Positions 60,802-64,000 of a stretch of DNA of 64,000 nt are shown here, in pieces. The number at the start of each line of letters is the position of its first letter. The stretch's first letter is position 1. The stretch comes from Aridibacter sp965216195. GTDB lineage: Bacteria > Acidobacteriota > Blastocatellia > Pyrinomonadales > Pyrinomonadaceae. The position numbers and the translations under genes were made by a program. A model generated the notes under the pieces. It did not search any database and had not been told where the DNA came from. It saw only the letters and a list, made by a program, of their open reading frames with translations. The stretch is from positions 2,356,001-2,420,000 of the forward strand of contig OZ244151.1 of NCBI GenBank assembly GCA_965216195.1, read 5' to 3'.

Positions 60802-61585
60802 TTTGGTACTCCACTCAAACTTCAGTAAATGACTTCCACTTCCTTATAATGCCGAATTCCCAACTCTTAACAAATTCTGGTTACCATAAGAAAGGTCAAG
60901 AAAACGAACCAACCGATCAACAAGGCTTTAGCTCGTGAATGTCGAAATAGCAACTATACCCGTCGCTCCGCTATATCTTCAAGTCAACCCAAAACTACTG
61001 GGTCAACATACCGCCGAACCATCAATTGTCGTGACTTGGATTTACATCTCCGTCTGAAAAATTTCCTTATGTTAGTAACGTTGAATCTCCCAACATGCTA
61101 CTTCCCGTGAAGCAATAGCGTCTTTAATATTTGAAATATCGCCTCCCGGCGACTAAGCCCCGTATTTATACAAAAACAACAATACGGAATTTAATCAACC
61201 CATGTCATTATTAGCCAAGTCAAATGCTTAAATTAATTCCGGCCTTGAACGTAATCTCATTCACCTTATTTCTGACTCAACCAGTGAAATCGTAAGGACT
61301 ATACCGCCACTCGATATGATACCAGTCGACCAGCAGGATATTCGTACGCCCTAAACGAAACAACCGCTCCAACGGGTTTAGCAACTGAAGCTATTCAATA
61401 CTTGGTTTACACGGGTAATGCTCGTATAATACGAACCGGTTGATGAGCTTATCAAGTAGCGAACAATAGGGTATTGACTCGGCGCGACGAAAAACTCGTC
61501 AACAGATTGTGGTTTTGTTCTTTGCTTTCTGGAGTCATTTTGCCAGACTCTACGTTAATTTTGGTGTCTTGGAGCGAACATATAA
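60802..61585. other. 784-bp intergenic stretch with no gene
   Basis: No open frame of 60 codons or more is present on either strand, and no tRNA or known RNA was recognised. Visible structure: hairpins CGCC/GGCG (61140-61151) and CCGTATT/AATACGG (61160-61187), and a promoter listed separately. It separates the minus-strand block from the divergent plus-strand sulfotransferase. It may hold a decayed gene or a regulatory region. Confidence 0.6.
61402..61430 (+). promoter_or_regulatory. putative sigma70 promoter for the plus-strand sulfotransferase
   Basis: TTGGTT (61402-61407), 17-bp spacer, TATAAT (61425-61430); the -10 lies in the palindrome CGTAT-A-ATACG. The predicted leader would be about 150 nt. 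Confidence 0.45.
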
Positions 61586-62575
61586 ATGCTAGATACAAAA
61601 CCTGTTTTTCTCTATGGTGTGCTGCAACGTTCCGGAACTAATTTGCTCAACCAGATCTTACTGCTCAGCCCAAACGTTGTTCAACCCACTCTTAAGATTC
61701 GCGAGAATTGGTTTCTCCACCATAGTGATTTAGTCTACAGTTATTCTGAGGAATTATTTCGTCTTTGGTCTAACCCAAAATGGAGTGGCGAAGACTTTTC
61801 CAAATCTGAATTCTATTCAGCAATTGGAGACGCCTTAATTGCATATAGCGCCAAGGGAATTGCGGACCTGTCCGGCAAAGTGCTCCTAGGCAAGACCCCA
61901 AGTGTTAAACATCTTGACCGGCATTTCGAGATTTTTCCCTCGAGTAAGGTCCTAATCATCGTTCGAGATCCGCGAGATATAGCTGCATCTGCTTTTGGGT
62001 CTTGGAACCGTCCGATTAGCCGAACTATCAGCGAATGGAACACTGCGGCGAGAACAATTGCAACTTTTGAACGCCTTGCAAAACCTAGCGACTATTTTCT
62101 AATTCGCTACGAAGATCTGATACTTCAGAAAGAGGAGTGGGTAAGAAAGTGTATAGAATTTCTAGGATTTGATAAATCTATCTTCCCATGGGAGGCGCTA
62201 AATGAATTGCCGGTATTTGGGTCCTCGGAAGAAGGTTCTAATTGGAAAGTAAAACCCGCCGGCTCATCTTTCAAGCCCATCGGCAGGTGGAAATCATTGT
62301 CACGTAAGTACCAGCGTTACTTCTCGGCCATAGATCGCTCGTGCCTAAACTACCTTGGGTACGCGGAAGCCGGTGTCCCTTCATTTCCAAATCGCCGGAC
62401 CAGGATTGAGAAAGGGCGCGATTTAACTGTTGAGATCCGTTCCTCTAGTTTGTGTACGTCCCCTAAAACAAACAGAAGAGTTAAGCTCCGTCAAGCGTTG
62501 GGCCTAATCGCGGAGGCTACGTTTGGCGAAACTATCACGAAGTTTTCCCTAAGAAAACCGACTTCGAATGGATAA
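61586..62575 (+). CDS. sulfotransferase (second)
   Basis: 329 residues. The PAPS loop is GVLQRSGTNLL (11-21); the 3'-phosphate motif is VRDPRDIAASAFGSW with Arg127 and Ser135; later RYEDLI. It differs much from the sulfotransferase at 58941, so the two probably sulfate different sites. It is the only plus-strand gene in the region from 37 to 64 kb other than IS or shadow frames, and has its own predicted promoter. Confidence 0.82.
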   Translation: MLDTKPVFLYGVLQRSGTNLLNQILLLSPNVVQPTLKIRENWFLHHSDLVYSYSEELFRLWSNPKWSGEDFSKSEFYSAIGDALIAYSAKGIADLSGKVLLGKTPSVKHLDRHFEIFPSSKVLIIVRDPRDIAASAFGSWNRPISRTISEWNTAARTIATFERLAKPSDYFLIRYEDLILQKEEWVRKCIEFLGFDKSIFPWEALNELPVFGSSEEGSNWKVKPAGSSFKPIGRWKSLSRKYQRYFSAIDRSCLNYLGYAEAGVPSFPNRRTRIEKGRDLTVEIRSSSLCTSPKTNRRVKLRQALGLIAEATFGETITKFSLRKPTSNG

Positions 62576-62644
62576 AGATAGAAGGTGACGTGGTAATCGC
62601 GAATTGAAAGAAACCCGGGTAGATCCACAACCACCAAGCCCTGG

Positions 62645-63601
62645 TTAGACTACTCTCGCTAAGAGTCTTGGCTTTACGAGCAGGATCTTAACTAACTGGA
62701 AAGCCATGAGCGGCTTTAAAAGAACAGGAGGCAAATCCATTGCGACGGAAGACTTCCACACATAGTTTTTAATAATCAGCCTATTCGCAGGTTTCCCAAA
62801 ACTTTTCTTCCCTAGTAACGAGAGGAGGTTTTCCGCACCCATCATTTGATACTTTCTCGTTTCTTCGAGATTATCTGCGAGAATCCTGTTTTCATCGTGT
62901 ACGCCCCGGTAGGCAACGGGTTTTATTGAATTTGTGCCGAAAAGTTTCTTGGCTAGGGCCAGTCTCAAAATAAAGTCTGCGTCTTGGCCTAATCGCATAC
63001 GCGTATCAAAAAGATCGCGTTGAAATAAAGACTTTCGTTTCAGCGTTAATCCACCTAAATGAATCCAGCCCAAACTTCCCGTCATAAGCACGGTGAACAG
63101 ACGTGTAAAGTCGACGTTTGGCTCAACCCCCGTGTTTTCTATATCTATCGTCCGGTGGGCGATATTTGACTTCGCCAATTTCATGCGTTTCAGGTGCTTG
63201 ATCCGAGCACTATCATCAAAATAACGAACACCGATCACCTCATAGACTCCATCCGCTTCCGGCATATCATTGAACACCTCCCGTGTAAGAACAAAGCGAT
63301 TATCAGCATAAATATCGTCGGCATCTAGAAACGCCACGAATTCCTTCGTGGCTTTGACAATTCCCAAATTCCTGGTTGCACCGGCTCCTAGATTACCATT
63401 CCCTTCGTGCGTATGTAGGATCACTGTCTGGTGCCTGCTACATAGGTCTTCGCAGATCGCCAGCGAGCGATCGGTACTACCGTCTTCAACAAGGACTACT
63501 TCAGCGGTTTCCGGCTGCTTCAGCGCCGAGTCAACAGCTTCTTCTATATACCTTTCGGCATTATAGACAGGAATGACGACCGAAACTTCCACTTCAACCA
63601 A
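62645..63601 (-). CDS. glycosyltransferase, family 2 (GT-A)
   Basis: 318 residues. VSVVIPVYNAERYIEEAV at the N-terminus, then VLVEDGSTDRS and LDADDIY (DxD-type). The start codon overlaps the stop of the upstream glycosyltransferase gene by 8 bp. No transmembrane helix is seen. Specificity unknown. Confidence 0.88.
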   Translation of the reverse strand: MVEVEVSVVIPVYNAERYIEEAVDSALKQPETAEVVLVEDGSTDRSLAICEDLCSRHQTVILHTHEGNGNLGAGATRNLGIVKATKEFVAFLDADDIYADNRFVLTREVFNDMPEADGVYEVIGVRYFDDSARIKHLKRMKLAKSNIAHRTIDIENTGVEPNVDFTRLFTVLMTGSLGWIHLGGLTLKRKSLFQRDLFDTRMRLGQDADFILRLALAKKLFGTNSIKPVAYRGVHDENRILADNLEETRKYQMMGAENLLSLLGKKSFGKPANRLIIKNYVWKSSVAMDLPPVLLKPLMAFQLVKILLVKPRLLARVV

Positions 63602-64000
63602 CCGCTTCCTTAATCAGAGTGTTAAGAGCTCCGATGTGCTTTTGCATCGTAAAATTATCTCTGATGTGGCGCCTTCCATGTTGTCCCATCACTCGGGCTC
63701 GTCCATCAACGCTTAACAATTCCTTAATGTGTTTTGCCATCCCATCGACATCATGCTCGTCAACCAAAAAACCGGTCCGTCCTTCAACCACAACATCTGG
63801 AATCCCGGCGTGTCGAGTACTTATCACGGCTAGTCCTGCCGCACCAGCTTCTAGGATTGCAACCGGAGTTCCTTCCATATCTCCATTTTCTGCTGTCACC
63901 GAATGTTGAAGAAAAGCGATTGAACTACCCATAAGTTCTCGGACGCGATCTGGTCCAGCAATTCCAGCAAAATTAACCGAGTCCGCTACACCTAAGTACC
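63594..64000 (-). CDS. glycosyltransferase family 4, C-terminal part (5' end outside window)
   Basis: The frame is open to the right edge, so only about 135 C-terminal residues are visible. They hold the GT-B donor site: FLQHSVTAENGDMEGTPVAI, then LEAGAAGLAVISTRHAGIPD and GFLVDEHDVDGMAKHI. The EGTPVAILEA segment is the typical E-x7-E region. It is upstream of, and overlaps, the GT2 gene. Confidence 0.85.
   Translation of the reverse strand, partial: YLGVADSVNFAGIAGPDRVRELMGSSIAFLQHSVTAENGDMEGTPVAILEAGAAGLAVISTRHAGIPDVVVEGRTGFLVDEHDVDGMAKHIKELLSVDGRARVMGQHGRRHIRDNFTMQKHIGALNTLIKEAVG

Noticed and set aside
1..64000. CRISPR array, tRNA or rRNA genes, prophage
   Set aside because: No regularly spaced 25-40-bp repeats, no tRNA cloverleaf with T-arm signature in the gaps and no phage genes were found; the heptanucleotide arrays are far too short-period for CRISPR.

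Overview
This 64 kb window looks like chromosomal DNA of a Gram-negative, aerobic heterotroph. The best fit is Acidobacteriota, probably class Blastocatellia (Pyrinomonadales-like). That is inferred from gene content: a VWFA-related protein of the acidobacterial type, a paired DUF1800/DUF1501 operon, OmpA-family proteins, an E2 component with two lipoyl domains, and moderate G+C. No rRNA or tRNA gene and no CRISPR array was seen.

Left part (about 1-37 kb) is ordinary core and envelope DNA with short, mostly monocistronic units. It holds a dihydrolipoamide acyltransferase, two OmpA-domain proteins, NAD synthesis genes (nadE, nadB), shikimate genes (aroA-aroK), formate-THF ligase, exonuclease III, an orphan adenine-type DNA methyltransferase, an S1/P1 nuclease followed by an M20 peptidase, a POT peptide transporter and a NiCoT-type metal permease. 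It also holds LysM/BON proteins and parts of an RsbW/RsbV-type partner switch: a stand-alone kinase-like protein, a STAS protein, and a paralogous kinase domain fused to a degenerate receiver. Several Rho-independent terminators separate these units.

Right part (about 37-64 kb) is a large exopolysaccharide or O-antigen locus, nearly all on the minus strand. It has an O-antigen-ligase/polymerase-like protein, a TPR plus carbohydrate-binding-like protein, and a WecA-like initiating transferase fused to a CapD-type sensory half. It also has eight or nine glycosyltransferases, four methyltransferases, an epimerase with a four-Cys insert, an asparagine synthase-like amidotransferase and a GT-C-like membrane protein. 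A fused ATP sulfurylase/APS kinase and two sulfotransferases suggest PAPS-dependent sulfation of the product. Tight spacing and ATGA overlaps point to cotranscribed blocks. An IS3-family element (56366-57574) with a clean 4-bp target duplication and a nonsense codon in orfB has landed between two glycosyltransferase genes.

The most unusual signal is a set of degenerate heptanucleotide tandem repeats inside coding sequence. There are two arrays in the linkers of the E2 protein and one of exactly ten units in NadB. They resemble the STRR repeats known from cyanobacteria but sit inside conserved enzymes. There is also a 98-bp nested palindromic element that could fold into a cloverleaf between fhs and xth, and a second hairpin cluster at 1486-1532.
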